Part shown: piece after piece, positions 20,930-34,000 of the stretch
How positions within the stretch are numbered: the stretch's first letter is position 1
How the letters are laid out: every line of letters starts with the position of its first letter
Source of the DNA: Sabellastarte sp. h YS-2021
Taxonomy: Eukaryota; Annelida; Polychaeta; Sabellida; Sabellidae
NCBI GenBank assembly: GCA_964017235.1
Contig: OZ024936.1
Coordinates: 48,845,028-48,909,027 of the forward strand
Direction: 5' to 3'
Length of the DNA: 64,000 nt
Program-made: the position numbers and the translations under genes
The notes under the pieces: model-generated
Database searches by the model: none
Told to the model about the DNA's origin: nothing
Seen by the model: the letters and a program-made list of their open reading frames with translations, nothing else

Positions 20930-21366
20930 ATAGTTAGTTTGAAAAAAACTTTATTTCTTTAGTTTTAAACGTGAATTACATTTTCTACATGTAGTTCAAT
21001 ATGCAACAATCTGCTTATTGCTTCAAGGCTCAAATATCTGGCTTTCCATATTCTGAAACATAATTTATACAATCGTGTTATGACTTAAACAGCTAAAAAG
21101 TCAGTACACAAAAGAAGCTTTACTCATTTGATATCTTGCAAGTTTAACAGCCCATCTGCCTGAAACTGATCCAATACAACAAATAAAATAGGTTTAGATA
21201 TAACAGGCCTTTCTCAAACTGAACAAAAGGTGAACTTCTGTTTAAAGTCAGTCCATAAAGAAAGTTCTTGTCAGTTTTTGAATCTTTATGGTATAATATG
21301 TAGAATGTAGGTACTGATCCAATAGAAATTGGACAATTTTTTAAAGTAAAAGTCCTTTTGTATCAG
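20930..21366 (-). other. Gene A terminal 3'UTR exon
   Basis: Inferred non-coding exon. Its acceptor (acaag|ctgatac) aligns with tacag|cctgatac at 50456 in unit B, and both run to a conserved poly(A) signal. A shared donor after the stop codon of both genes (21916 and 51218) supports a 3'UTR intron. Confidence 0.6.
20950..20955 (-). terminator. Poly(A) signal of gene A
   Basis: AATAAA on the minus strand. The sequence around it (AAAGAAATAAA) is conserved at 50024-50029 in unit B. Confidence 0.65.
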
Positions 21367-21584
21367 CTTGTTCGGTATTGTAATTACTGCCCATACAGTT
21401 AAGGTATATTATTGCAATTGAAACTTCATTATTACCAGTTGTATCATTTTAGATTATTTTATTGAATACAGGCTTTATTGATAGACAAAAGAACAGAAAA
21501 GAAAATACTCAAGCATTGAACTGACACTAGATTGTAGCAAACTTAACCTTTTCGTTTTACATACTTTGCTTATCAATACATTAT

Positions 21585-21818
21585 GGGGCCACGGTGGCAG
21601 AGTGGTAACACTCTCGCCTCCCACTTCTGAGGCCGGGGTTCGATCCCCGAGATGGCCTCAAGTGGGAAAGCTGGTAGTTGCTTGCCGTTGGTCGGCAGTT
21701 TACAGTACAGAACCCTAACAAACTATATGTACTGGTTTCCTCTGCCCTTCCAACTACCCGTCGTGATATGACCTGTACAGTGTTGAAAACGACGTAAAAC
21801 CCCAAATAAATAAATAAA
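21585..21818 (+). mobile_element. tRNA-derived SINE, family 1, full length
   Basis: The tRNA-like head has A box tggcagagtggtaac and B box ggttcgatccc. The body ends in a (AAAT)n tail. It is flanked by a perfect 13-bp target duplication, tatcaatacatta (21571-21583 and 21819-21831). It sits inside the 3'UTR intron of gene A. Confidence 0.93.
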
Positions 21819-21910
21819 TATCAATACATTACCCCTAAATATGGGTGTCTATCATATATATATATATAGTCAACATCAAGAATGGTTGTTACAAAGTTAA
21901 ATAAAAACAT

Positions 21911-21916
21911 ACTTAC
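21911..21916 (-). other. Conserved splice donor after the gene A stop codon
   Basis: GTAAGT on the minus strand 22 bp after the stop. The matching place in gene B has GTGAGT (51213-51218). Implies a 3'UTR intron of about 0.55 kb. Confidence 0.6.
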
Positions 21917-21938
21917 TGCATATTAGGTGCACATTCAA

Positions 21939-22082
21939 TCAAGGAATGCAAATTACTAATCCCAATCCTTTGTATACCATCTCTTGACCTGGCAAGGGAG
22001 TCATATTAATCTCAATCAAACTTATGTGGACGGCTTCTTGATTTTCCGGATCAAATCTCCAAGAGAATACATTTTGCTTTTT
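21939..22082 (-). CDS. Gene A exon 7 (last coding exon)
   Basis: Acceptor tttctgaaatt reads aatttcag|AA on the minus strand. Codes for residues 263-309 from KKQNVFSWRF to LGLVICIP, then TGA. Homologous to exon 4 of the same gene. The exon continues untranslated to a GTAAGT donor after 21917. Confidence 0.9.
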   Translation of the reverse strand, partial: KKQNVFSWRFDPENQEAVHISLIEINMTPLPGQEMVYKGLGLVICIP

Positions 22083-25000
22083 CTGAAATTACCAAAATTA
22101 TATAACTGTGATGATATGGTGGTAATAATTTAATATTGTCATTGATTACATTAAATTAAATTATTCAGTATGTTTGGGAATTAATAAAAGTAAAAATAAA
22201 ACAGTTTTTATTGCATATTGTCAAAATAAATCAAAACAACAAAAATGAGATTCTAAAGTTGCAGAAAAAGCTTGATTTGTTAAATAAATATGCTACACCA
22301 AACAGAGACAAAAATTGAGGAATCTAAGAACAGACTTGATAAACTGTTGAAAATACAAACAAGAGGGGCCTTTATTAGATGAAAGAATGTATGGTGTGAC
22401 AGTGATGTAAAAGTACCAAGGTTTTTCTCAATTATGAAAAAGAGGCAAACCTCAAACGTAATAAAACAAGTTCAAGATTATGATGGCAATGTTATAAGTA
22501 ATGACCATGACATTTTAATTGAACTTCAAAGGTTCTATGTTTCCCTCTTTAAAAGTAGTCTGGTTAAAACAGGTGACATAACAAATTATTTAAACACAGT
22601 GAATGTATCAAAACCTCTCTCACTAACTGAGAAAATGAAACTCAATAACCCAATACAAAAGGCTGAACTTGATATTGCTGTTAAAAATTTAAAATCTGGC
22701 AAATCTCCTGGTTTAGATGGCTTAACGCCAGAATTCTATAAATGTTTTTGGGAAGATTTATACATGCCATTTAGTAAAATGGTGGAAATTACCTTTGGAA
22801 TAGGTAGTCTTCCAGAAAAAAAAATTGCTGTAGCTCAACTTATTTTCAAAAATGGAAACTCTCAGTTGCTCAAGAATTATCGACCTATTAGCCTAACAAA
22901 TTATGGTTATAAGATAATAGCTTTTGTTCTATTGGAAAGAATTTAAAAAGTTATACAAAATTTGATTTCACATGATCAGACAGCGTATATAAAGGAAATA
23001 TCCATTGGTAATAATGTTAGATTGTTAAGTGATATCATGGACTATTGTTATTTGGCAAAATAATGGCATTCTTCTTTCTGTAGACTTTGAAAATGTATTT
23101 GATACAGTTGAATGGAACTTTAAATATGAATATTTGAGAAAGTTCAACTTTAGTGAAAGATTTATCAAATGGGTTGAGGTAGTATATACTGACAAAAATA
23201 ATGGTTGCAAATATAATGGATACTTTACTGAAAAATAAAACTAATTAACCAGGGGACTAAGACAAGGTTGTCCAATATCAGCCTTTTTGTTCATCATAGT
23301 GGATGAAATATTAGCAATTAAAATCTGAAGCAATGATGCCATCAATAGAATGTCAATTCAAGATTGTACATTTAAAGTAAGCCAATATGCTGATGATTTA
23401 ACTCTTACACCCTCTGATCTTCAATCTGTCTCATAAAGTATGAATACAATGAAGTAATTTTCAAAGGTTGCTGGACCAAAGCTAAATTTAGATAAAACAG
23501 AAGGTTTGCTTATTGGCAACCTGAAAAACAGTAACATTGAGGAATATTTGGGTATTTCAATAACAAACAGACTCACAAAAGTTTTAGGAATTTGCATTGG
23601 TAATACCTAACTTAACTGGAATGCAAAATCAAATAAAATACAAAATATTATGAATTTATGGGTTAAAAGAAACTTACCAATATTTGGAAAGACTGCTGTT
23701 ATAAATACATTGTGTATACCAAAGCTTGTATACAATTTCCTTTTAATACCTGTACTAGAATATGCTATAAAGAGGCTTGAAAATATGATGATTAACTTCC
23801 TGTTTAAAAATAGGCAGCCTCTAAATGGTAAATGTTTGATCAATATAGTTGAAAATGGTGGCATTAATCTTGTAGATATCAGATACAAAATATCAGCTCT
23901 AAAGGCATCATGGATATGTTGGTAGTCAAATGAAGCACCTTAGGTAGCTTTTGGAAACTGTTTCTTGCAATGCACTGGATGTAATTGTGACATGTTCTTG
24001 CATATGAATATATGTGACAGCAATGACTCCATACTAAAACATTTGCCAAGATTCCGCAAAGAAGTTTGGCTTTCCTATTATTCATGTACACTTAAAACTG
24101 AAATACAAGATCATAATTTCTTAACTAGCATCATATGGGGCAATAAATATATTCAATTTAAGGAATAATGTTTGTATTTTAAAAACTGTATTAATGCTGG
24201 AATTGGAGGGTCTGTGCTGAATTGATTTGTCGTTGAGATGGACATAAAAATATTTTCCTTTAACTTGCTCCATATTTACACTCATGAGGTTGGGGAGAAT
24301 AACTGTGGCTATAACTAGTCCTTTTGTTATATCTTTTGTGCCACAACCTATGCAGTCCACTCTTTTGGTGATACACCCAATCTTTTCCCAAAAATAGAGG
24401 TGAGTGAACTCAACCATGAGTCAACACCTTGGAGAGCATATCTGTTTACCTGTCCATGGGCAATGCTCAGGACATTACTTTTCATACTGTGTACATACAT
24501 GCCAGTTTCATTGAGGATTTCAACTCTTTTGTCGAGGGTGATGCTCTATCATGTTGTGAACAATATAATATTGATTGACTTAAATCTACATCTGGACAAA
24601 CAGGATATTTGGTCACAGAAATTTACTACCTCTGTCAATACGATTTTACCCAAATCATTGACTCCCCAACCCATATCCATGGCCATAACTTAGAAGCCCC
24701 GTGTGTGAAGGACACCTCACAGGTGGTTTGTCAAATGGTTATAGGGGGTGCTATCTGACCATCTTGCCATCATCTTTTCCGTCAAGATACCTACCAAGGT
24801 ACCCTGCAAATTCAGGCAGTTTAATACACAGAAAATTGACAAGATAAATATTACTGACTCCAGAGATGATATCCTAAATTCTGATCTAATGAAGCATTCT
24901 CACACAACAGCCAGTTTACTAAGTCAGGCTCTAGACCCTAGGCACTTTGGAACACTTTCAAAAGAATCCTACAAAAATCATCAACCGTCATTTTACCTGA

Positions 25001-28000
25001 TCATATCAGTGCTGTTGATTTAGCCAATACCTTTGGACATTTTTTCAGTGTCAAAATTATGAAAGTCAGAGTCATTACAGTCATAGGCGGCAGTCTCTGC
25101 TACTAGACCAAGAATAACTAACAGCACCCTATCCTCTTTCAGGCCAGCATCTGAGGATGGCATCCTCAAAATTCTAAAATCTCCTACCAAATCATGTGAT
25201 CTTGACCAAATACCAACTTCACTGGTTAAAGAGTGTGTTGACATCCAAGTCCCTCCAATTACCAATATTGTAAATTACTCGCTCAAAGAAGGAAGTTTCC
25301 CCAAACTGCTTCAAAACCTCATATGTCACCCCCTTCTCAAGAAACCTTGTCTTGACAGAAATATTCTAAAAATTACAGACTGGTGTCCAATCTAAATTTC
25401 ATGTCCAAACTGATTGAAAAGCAGTGGCTTAACAGTTAAATAGTTACATTAATATGGAAGGATTCTCCAATGTTAACCACTCTGCTTACAGGTGATTGTA
25501 TTCTACAGAAACTGTACCCCCTAAAATGCAAGACAATATTACTGCTTCAATGGACTCAGCTAAAGCTATTGCGCTCACATTGCTGGACCTCTTAGCAGCA
25601 TTTGATACTATTGACCACAATGTTTTTGACTGCCTCAGGAACTGGTTTGGTGTTGATGGCACTGTGTTGAGGTGGATCAATCCCTATCTTACAAACCACA
25701 AAAGAAAGGTTAAACTTTTAATAGCTTTTCAGATATTTTCTCACTCCCCTATGGTGTACCCCAGGGTTCTGTCCTGCGGCAACTCCTTTTTACCCTTTAC
25801 ACTACCACCCTTCAGTAATATTATTCCCAGTTTTAATATCACCAACCATCTGTATGCTGATGACACCCAAATATATCTAGCAACAATAGGAAGTTTGATT
25901 CCAGTTTTGCTGAGCTTACTGAGTGTCTTACTTATGTGCAAAAGTGGATGGATGGTGTGAAACTGAAACTCAACCAGAGAAACCAGAATTTATCGTAATC
26001 GGTGATAGACATGCCAGAGAGTCCCTTGTGCAAAAGTTTTCCCACCCAGTTTCTTGAAAATTCTATCTCCTGTACTGATGAAGTAGAGAAGCTAGGTGTA
26101 ACTTTCGACCCTGGAAACACTTTCACCAGTCATATAAGGAAGGTTTGTTGTGTCTGCTACTATCATTTCAAGGACCTAAGATGCAACCAGAAATTCTGCA
26201 GTGTAAAGACTGCAGCATTGCTTACAAACTCAATGATTAGCAGTCAAATTTAGTACTTCAATTCCCTACCCTATGGCATAAATAAAAAAACATGTGGCTA
26301 AACTCCAAAAGATTCAAAATGCCTTTTGTAGAATTGTCTTTAGACTTGATAGAACAAGCCATGTTACTCCAATCTTCAATAACTACACTGGCTCCCCATT
26401 TAATACCCAACTTTATTCAAATGCATGATCTCAGGCGGATCAGATAGTATCTGATGGATGATTCTGCTGTCCGGGCGAGAAATGCCCTGGTGAGCAGTCA
26501 TCTGGTCAACAGTCATCTGGTCAGTTTCAACATGCACAAATTGCAGTGTATTCAAAACACCTTGTAGGATTGTTACAAATTGCAATAGATACTCACAGGC
26601 TACTCCTATTCTAAAAAACTTTTTAAAAAAACGTTTGAATTTTGGTGTATTTTCAAACTGCCACTTTAGTTTATAAATTTCTTCACAGTGGTCACCCAAG
26701 CTATTTCAGCCCTCATCTGTCTATTCATTGTGGAAAATATGGCACAAAATACAACCACCCAGATAAAAGGTTCCTTGAGGTTCCTCAATACTACTCATCA
26801 GTACACAAATCCAAAAAAACACTTCGGTCACAGTTTTGCTTTTGATGCTCCCACACTCTGGAATGATCAACCTGATGATGTCCATTCTGCTCCAAATCTT
26901 GCCTGTTTCAGGAAAAAGCTAAAATCTTATCTCTTTCATAAGGCTTTCCCACCTTATCATGTAAACTTCCCGGCATCCATGGTGGCGACCTGGCTATGTC
27001 TATGGAATGATGATTATTGATTATGTACCTGGTGTTGTGCCTTAGAGACTGCCTTGGCAGAGATTAAGCACTAAAAAAGTTCTGAATAGAATAGAAAAGA
27101 ATAGAATAGAATCTCATGACATTCAATGCCATTACATTCTCCCAGGCTTATCATCCTTGATCAAAAACAGTAGTCTCACTCGTAGAAATTGACTCTTTCC
27201 TCAGGTTGTGCTAGAAAGGCCATTGGTAGGCGAGGCTTTGGAATGGCTTCCCCCACTGAATTTAACAGACTCCCACCATTGGTCCACACACAATAACAGG
27301 TTTCTGAAGCCTACTTGTTAAGACTAGCATATCCTCCACCATAGTATATCCCTCCCAGTGGGCACTAATTTAGATCGCTACCTGCCATGTTCCTGTACTT
27401 GCCCTTTTTGACCTCAAGCATATTAGAGGATGTTGTTTCAATCGTGCGCTACATAAATGTTTCTATTCTATTCTTTTCTTCCAAGAGAATGCTAGTTGCT
27501 AAAGTGGGCCGATTAATCTTCCTTACTTTCCATAAGTGATCTGAACGTCGTGTTAAATATAATCTTTGTGAATCGTGGAAGGTAATTTTGGATGTGTTTT
27601 TTTTGTTTGTTTGTCTATTTATGTTCAAAATTACTCCAAACCTAATGAATACAAAATATTTATGTGGGTAAGGCCTGACCAAATCAGGAGCTAATTATAT
27701 TGGGGGAAAGGCCAGATCATACTCTGGATACAAAAACATTCCAAACTCTTAACAGTCCCATTTGAGTATTTGGGTGGAATTACAACATGGGGATACTCTG
27801 CTGCCTTTGTAGATTTAAGAGCACTAAGAGTGCTAATCAGTCCAAGCAGGTCTCGAGTCTAAAATTGGCTAAATCTTAAAATCTGTTGTGAATGTGGAAC
27901 TGGGGTAAAATATTTTTATTTGTTAACAGATTACCTTAACACCTTCCAGTGTAGTTTTTACTCCATGTGGGTTGGTTTCAACTTTGAATTCTGCAATATC

Positions 28001-31000
28001 TGTAACTTCAATTCGAAGTAGAATAAGCAGGAAGAATGATCTAGGAACTGAAATGTATTTACACATTTTAACAGATAAAGTATTATTATGTGGCCAATTC
28101 CTAAATTAGGTCTTGTATGTTACTTCTTATCAGTGACATTTGGTAAAACTTGTATTAATACAACATAACATAACGTAACATGGTCAATCTTATAGAAAAG
28201 TACTTTGATGGCAAAGATGACAAAATGAATAAAAATAATTAGGTTATAAAATGTATTCTTTAAAGTTATTAATTAGGACCAAGTGGGACATATACCTGGT
28301 ACATATATAGGTGAAAATATAGAAATTCTTTACAGTGTCATGCATATATCGTCTTAATTGATTTCAAAAATGATTTTGTCTCTATAGAATAAATTTGTTG
28401 TATCAAAACAACTGAATTATGGAAATATTGTAGATAAATATATAAAAGTGTGAAAATATGCAGTTTCTTGAAATATTTTGCTTAAAATAAATATGTTTCT
28501 CATGTAAACTTAACATATTTACATAAAAGTTGCAAAGCATTTCCAGCAGAGTTTTCATATCATTACTGACCTTACTGACAGATGCTTCCCTGCTGTTGAT
28601 TTTATTAAAAATCAGAAGTAGTACCAAAGACAACAGATAACAGACAATAACATTCAGTTAAAGTAGACAACAATCTGTTCAAGTTAATTTCATCATGCAC
28701 ATTTTTTTGCAAATATTCAAAGATAAGGATTTTCCACTCAGGGTAAAATTGGGATGGGTCTTTGGCATTTAATAGGGCTGTTCCATTTGCAGGATATATC
28801 ATAAACTTTGCTCCCAATCAAGATAACATTGCCACTTTTTGGGAATCTATCTTAAGGCAATCACAAAGCCATCTTGTATGGAAAATACAGTATTGCCCGA
28901 TGGGTATGTGAAAATGCTCATAAGTCCATCTGGTACAGTTTACGACAATTTCCAACTGTTAGAAATTATATTAAAAGTCTCCAGATCCTTTTCATACTTT
29001 TATCATCTTAAACCCATCGTAAAGTCATCTTTTTAATCTTACAGATATCTTAAACCTATCTTAACAGTTGCAAAGCAAAACTTCCACTCTTATATATAGT
29101 GATTGTAAACCTACCTTTTCATCTTAAGTCAATCTTTAAGGGTCAATAAACCAATTGGATGGATAGGGAGATAATTCCAAACCTATCGGAAGATTTTTGG
29201 AGACAATGGCAATGTCAATTGGAAAGGTATTGGAAAAGTATTATATACATTGGGACACATCTTAAACCTGTTATAAACTACACCCCTGGAGTGTGCATTT
29301 TGTATTTCTTCCAATTATGTAGCAATCATAAACTCCTGGAAATGGAACAACGCAATAAGAAGCTGGAATTAATGCCTCACTTATAAATGTGGTCTTAGTT
29401 GAAATTTGTACCTAAACGTTATTTTAATTTTATTACAAACATTTCTTGTGCATTACCTGATTATATTACAGTAGTGTCTTGTGCCTTACCTTATTATATT
29501 GCAGCAGTGTCTTGTGCCTTACCTGATTATATTTACAGCAGTGTCTTGTGCATTACCTGATTATATTACAGCAGTGTCTTGTGCATTACCTGATTATATT
29601 ACAGCAGTGTCTTGTGCATTACCTTATTATATTTACAGCAGTGTCTTGTGCATTACCTGATTATATTACAGCAGTGTCTTGTGCATTACCTTATTATATT
29701 TACAGCAGTGTCTTGTGCATTACCTGATTATATTAACAGTAGTGTCTTGTGCATTACCTTATTATATTACAGCAGTGTCTTGTGCATTACCTGATTATAT
29801 TTACAGCAGTGTCTTGTGCATTACCTGATTATATTAACAGTAGTGTCTTGTGCATTACCTTATTATATTACAGCAGTGTCTTGTGCATTACCTGATTATA
29901 TTACAGCAGTGTCCTGTGCCTTACCTGATTATATTTACAGCAGTGTCTTGTGCATTACCTTATTATATTACATCAGTGTCTTGTGTATTACCCCGATTTT
30001 ATTACAGCAGTGTCTTGTGCATTACCTGATTATATTACATCAGTGTCTTGTGCCTTACCTGATTATATTTACAGCAGTGTCTTGTGCATTACCTGATTAT
30101 ATTAACAGTAGTGTCTTGTGCATTACCTGATTATATTACATCAGTGTCTTGTGCCTTACCTGATTATATTTACAGCAGTGTCTTGTGCCTTACCTGATTA
30201 TATTTACAGCAGTGTCTTGTGCATTACCTGATTATATTACAGCAGTGTCTTGTGCATTACCTGATTATATTACAGCAGTGTCTTGTGCCTTACCTGATTA
30301 TATTTACAGCAGTGTCTTGTGCCTTACCTGATTATATTTACAGCAGTGTCTTGTGCATTACCTGATTATATTACAGCAGTGTCTTGTGCATTACCTGATT
30401 ATATTACAGCAGTGTCTTGTGCCTTACCTGATTATATTTACAGTAGTGTCTTGTGCATTACCTTATTATATTACATCAGTGTCTTGTGTATTACCCCGAT
30501 TTTATTACAGCAGTGTCTTGTGCATTACCTGATTATATTACATCAGTGTCTTGTGCATTACCTGATTATATTACATCAGTGTCTTGTGTATTACCCCGAT
30601 TTTATTACAGCAGTGTCTTGTGCATTACCTGATTATATTACATCAGTGTCTTGTGCATTACCTGATTATATTACATCAGTGTCTTGTGCATTACCTGATT
30701 ATATTACATCAGTGTCTTGTGCATTACCTGATTATATTACATCAGTGTCTTGTGTATTACCCCGATTTTATTACAGCAGTGTCTTGTGCATTACCTGATT
30801 ATATTACATCAGTGTCTTGTGCATTACCTGATTATATTACATCAGTGTCTTGTGCATTACCTGATTATATTACATCAGTGTCTTGTGCATTACCTGATTA
30901 TATTACATCAGTGTCTTGTGCCTTACCTTATTATATTACAGTAGTGTCTTGTGCCTTACCTTATTATATTACAGCAGTGTCTTGTGCATTACCTGATTAT

Positions 31001-34000
31001 ATTAACAGTAGTGTCTTGTGCATTACCCCGATTTTATTACAGCAGTGTCGTGTGCATTACCTGACTATATTACAGCTGTGTAAGTCCTTCAGTCTGAATG
31101 AATGAGAAGATTTGCTGTACCATAAGATTCCAATGATATAAAACACCACAGATACCCACATATAATTGGTATAGAATCTATACCTATATATCTAAGATTA
31201 GGGTTGTGACAGAGTGTTTTGGTACTCCAAAACAGACCAAGTATTTTGACTAACTGAATGCAAACTAACAAATTTGGAAACTCATGAAACTATAAAAATA
31301 TTGTGCATTACCATAAAAATCAATTTACACCCTTATTATCACTCAAAATTAGTCTACTGAATATTTATTTTTGAGGTATGTTTTTCTCATAAAATATTTT
31401 CGACGAATTTGTTTTCAACATACAACCATATTTGTCTTCAAGACTACCCCAGTTGATTTAACAATAACGTTTGGTACTCGGAGTTTGGTTGTTTACTAAA
31501 CAACAGATACTCCAAAAACTGGTTTTCTCTAAGTCACATCCCTCATATAAATAAAGTCCTGTGTTGCATATCAATAACAAACTTACGTAGGATGTTTAAT
31601 TTTACAGGCACTCTGCTTTTCATGGAAGTTGTAGACCCAAACAGAGCATTGTTTGCAGCTCCACCCGGTACAGCCGTAAAGGTAAAGCCTTGTGTGTCTC
31701 GGAACGTCACTCTTCGTTTTTTTGGACAATCCCTTGGACACTCATTTTTTCCCAGATTTTCTGTTTCTAATGATAAAAAATTATGTATTATTAGTGACAT
31801 GTATTCTCTGGCTTGTTACAATATGAAACAACATTTAAGTGTACTTAATATTGATATACTGGGTTAACACTTCATTTTTGTGGCTGTTTCTGTAATTTCT
31901 AATGCATATACTCATAACAGTAAGCTAAATCAAACTACTACTTTTCTATTAGTAACCAATATGTGTGAGCTGTCAGTTTCCCCAATTTAAGAGGCTACCA
32001 AGGGTAGGAAATTGTTTATACTATGTGATGTTTGAATTCTAATGCATTTCATTGTTATTGGATTGTAACTAACCATACGGTACATAACCACAAAAGTCAA
32101 TAACCACAAATGTAAATAACCATAAAAGTAAATAACCACAAATAAATTTGATTGATCCATGGTATAGTGTGTCATAGAACCAATATGTCAATGACTAAAC
32201 TGACCCATTTCAGGGGTCATGACTTTGTTATGTGAATATGTGTGACAATGGAATGTGTGACTATTAAGTTTAAATCTTTAAATTCAGAAAAGGTATAAGA
32301 TTGGTGAATAAAAATGCAAATTTATGAATAGTACAAACCATTAACACAGACTATAATTCTCAGATCACCATAGTTAATCAATTGTCCTGACAATGGTGTC
32401 AAATCAATTTCAAAGAACTGAATTTTCTGTGGATCCCCTTCTTTATTGTTGATCTTCCATCTGTAGATATTGTTCTTTTTCTGTGTTCAAAAGGGAAACA
32501 TAAAACATTAATTATCTTAAAACTGTTGATTACCACAGAGCTCAAACATTCGCCCCCAAAACCCGTCAGCACCAATCAAACCGAAATATTGTTCACACAA
32601 TTTTATAATTTCGTGAATTGATTTTTATAATCATTTTCCATTAATCACCAAGTTAACAGAGTTTCAAATTATTAATACTCCAATCTATTCAAGTCTTATC
32701 AATCTTCAAATCTGGTCAAAGGGCCAAATCATTCTCCACTTGAAGGCCAAACTTTTACAAATAAAACCTTTTCATAAGTACAATGACGTAACTTGAAATA
32801 ACTTGACCTTAGAATCAACAAATTGTTGGTGGTATTCAATTTGTTTTTATATAAAACTTTCTGATTTTTAATGAAAGCGGGGTCTGACGACAGGAAGAAA
32901 TAATTTAATTTTGGGAAAGATCTGGATCATATTCTGGATACAGAAAAGAAATCCCATTTTCAAAGTAATAATATTTTCAGCTACTTTAATTTTCTGGTTG
33001 GCTATATTTCAAAAGCAATGAGCTGATATGATATATAATCATTGAATTATGATGAGGGTAGGGGCTAAGGGCCCGCCAAAGAAGGAAGAGATTATATTTT
33101 AGAAAAAGATCTGAATCATATTCTATACACAAACAAATCTTAATCTAAAACATGATATCAGAACTTCTTAACTCATGTATGCAACTGGTAAGTTGAATCT
33201 TTGGTCTAGTCTGTTAATTAGAAATTACCAAGAAATACATACATTATAACCACAACAACTTTAACGTGCAAATTCTTTGTAAAAGACTTCCTTTACTCGA
33301 ATCCTTTGTAAACTATTACCTGTATAGGGGATAGTGGCTGCACAATCTCTGACACACCAGTCATTGATGCCTCTACGGCTCTGGCATTTTCCGCAAAGAT
33401 ACTGAATCCATACAGTATAAATGGGTCATCCACTGAACATGATGAAAGCAAAAATGGAATAGAATAAAATTTAGTTTATAAGTAAATATGACTAGATTAC
33501 ACGACTGGACCTGAATTGCAGTAATTTAGAAATTATTAGTTTTACTGAATGATCTGCTGTCTGTTTCACACTAAGACAAAATAATCATAGTAGAGCATGA
33601 GTATTTCTAAAGACAGATGTTATATTTTTATCTAAAAATCAAAAATAACCCCCTAACTGCCGCACTTTTGAATGTGTTTTGAACTGTTAAGCATAGTACA
33701 ATCAGAATCATCATTACAATGAGAAACTCAAATGTCAGAATTATGGAATCTCCAGGGAGTTCACAAGATGCTGCCCAAATGCAAGGTGACAGAGGTTATT
33801 CAATCAATACTGAACAGATAAATTTGACACATTGATAATACAAACATTATAAGGCACGGTATTGTTTCTGAAACATTAACAGTGCTATGTAAACTGAAAG
33901 ATCATTTTAATTGGGATTCTTTGCAAACATTCAGTTTTATATGGCAATTGGTGTTCTCTCCGGTCACTGTGCTCTAGAAAAGGGACATTTGTACTAGTGT

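Noticed and set aside
21585-21660. tRNA gene
   Set aside because: The A and B boxes belong to a SINE head with body, tail and target duplication, and the same head recurs at several places.
24121-24417. Minus-strand ORF of 98 codons with several Cys
   Set aside because: Lies between two plus-strand LINE fragments. No recognisable domain, and the Cys spacing does not form a convincing zinc finger.
29409-31080. CRISPR-like array
   Set aside because: Units are contiguous with no unique spacers, and the genome is animal. It is a minisatellite.
29612-31105. Several overlapping ORFs of 60-173 codons with repeating peptides
   Set aside because: They are products of the 33-bp minisatellite period, appear in more than one frame and have no independent coding signal.
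31592-31867. Plus-strand ORF of 91 codons
   Set aside because: It is the antisense shadow of gene A exon 5. The minus strand has matching splice sites and a paralogous exon.
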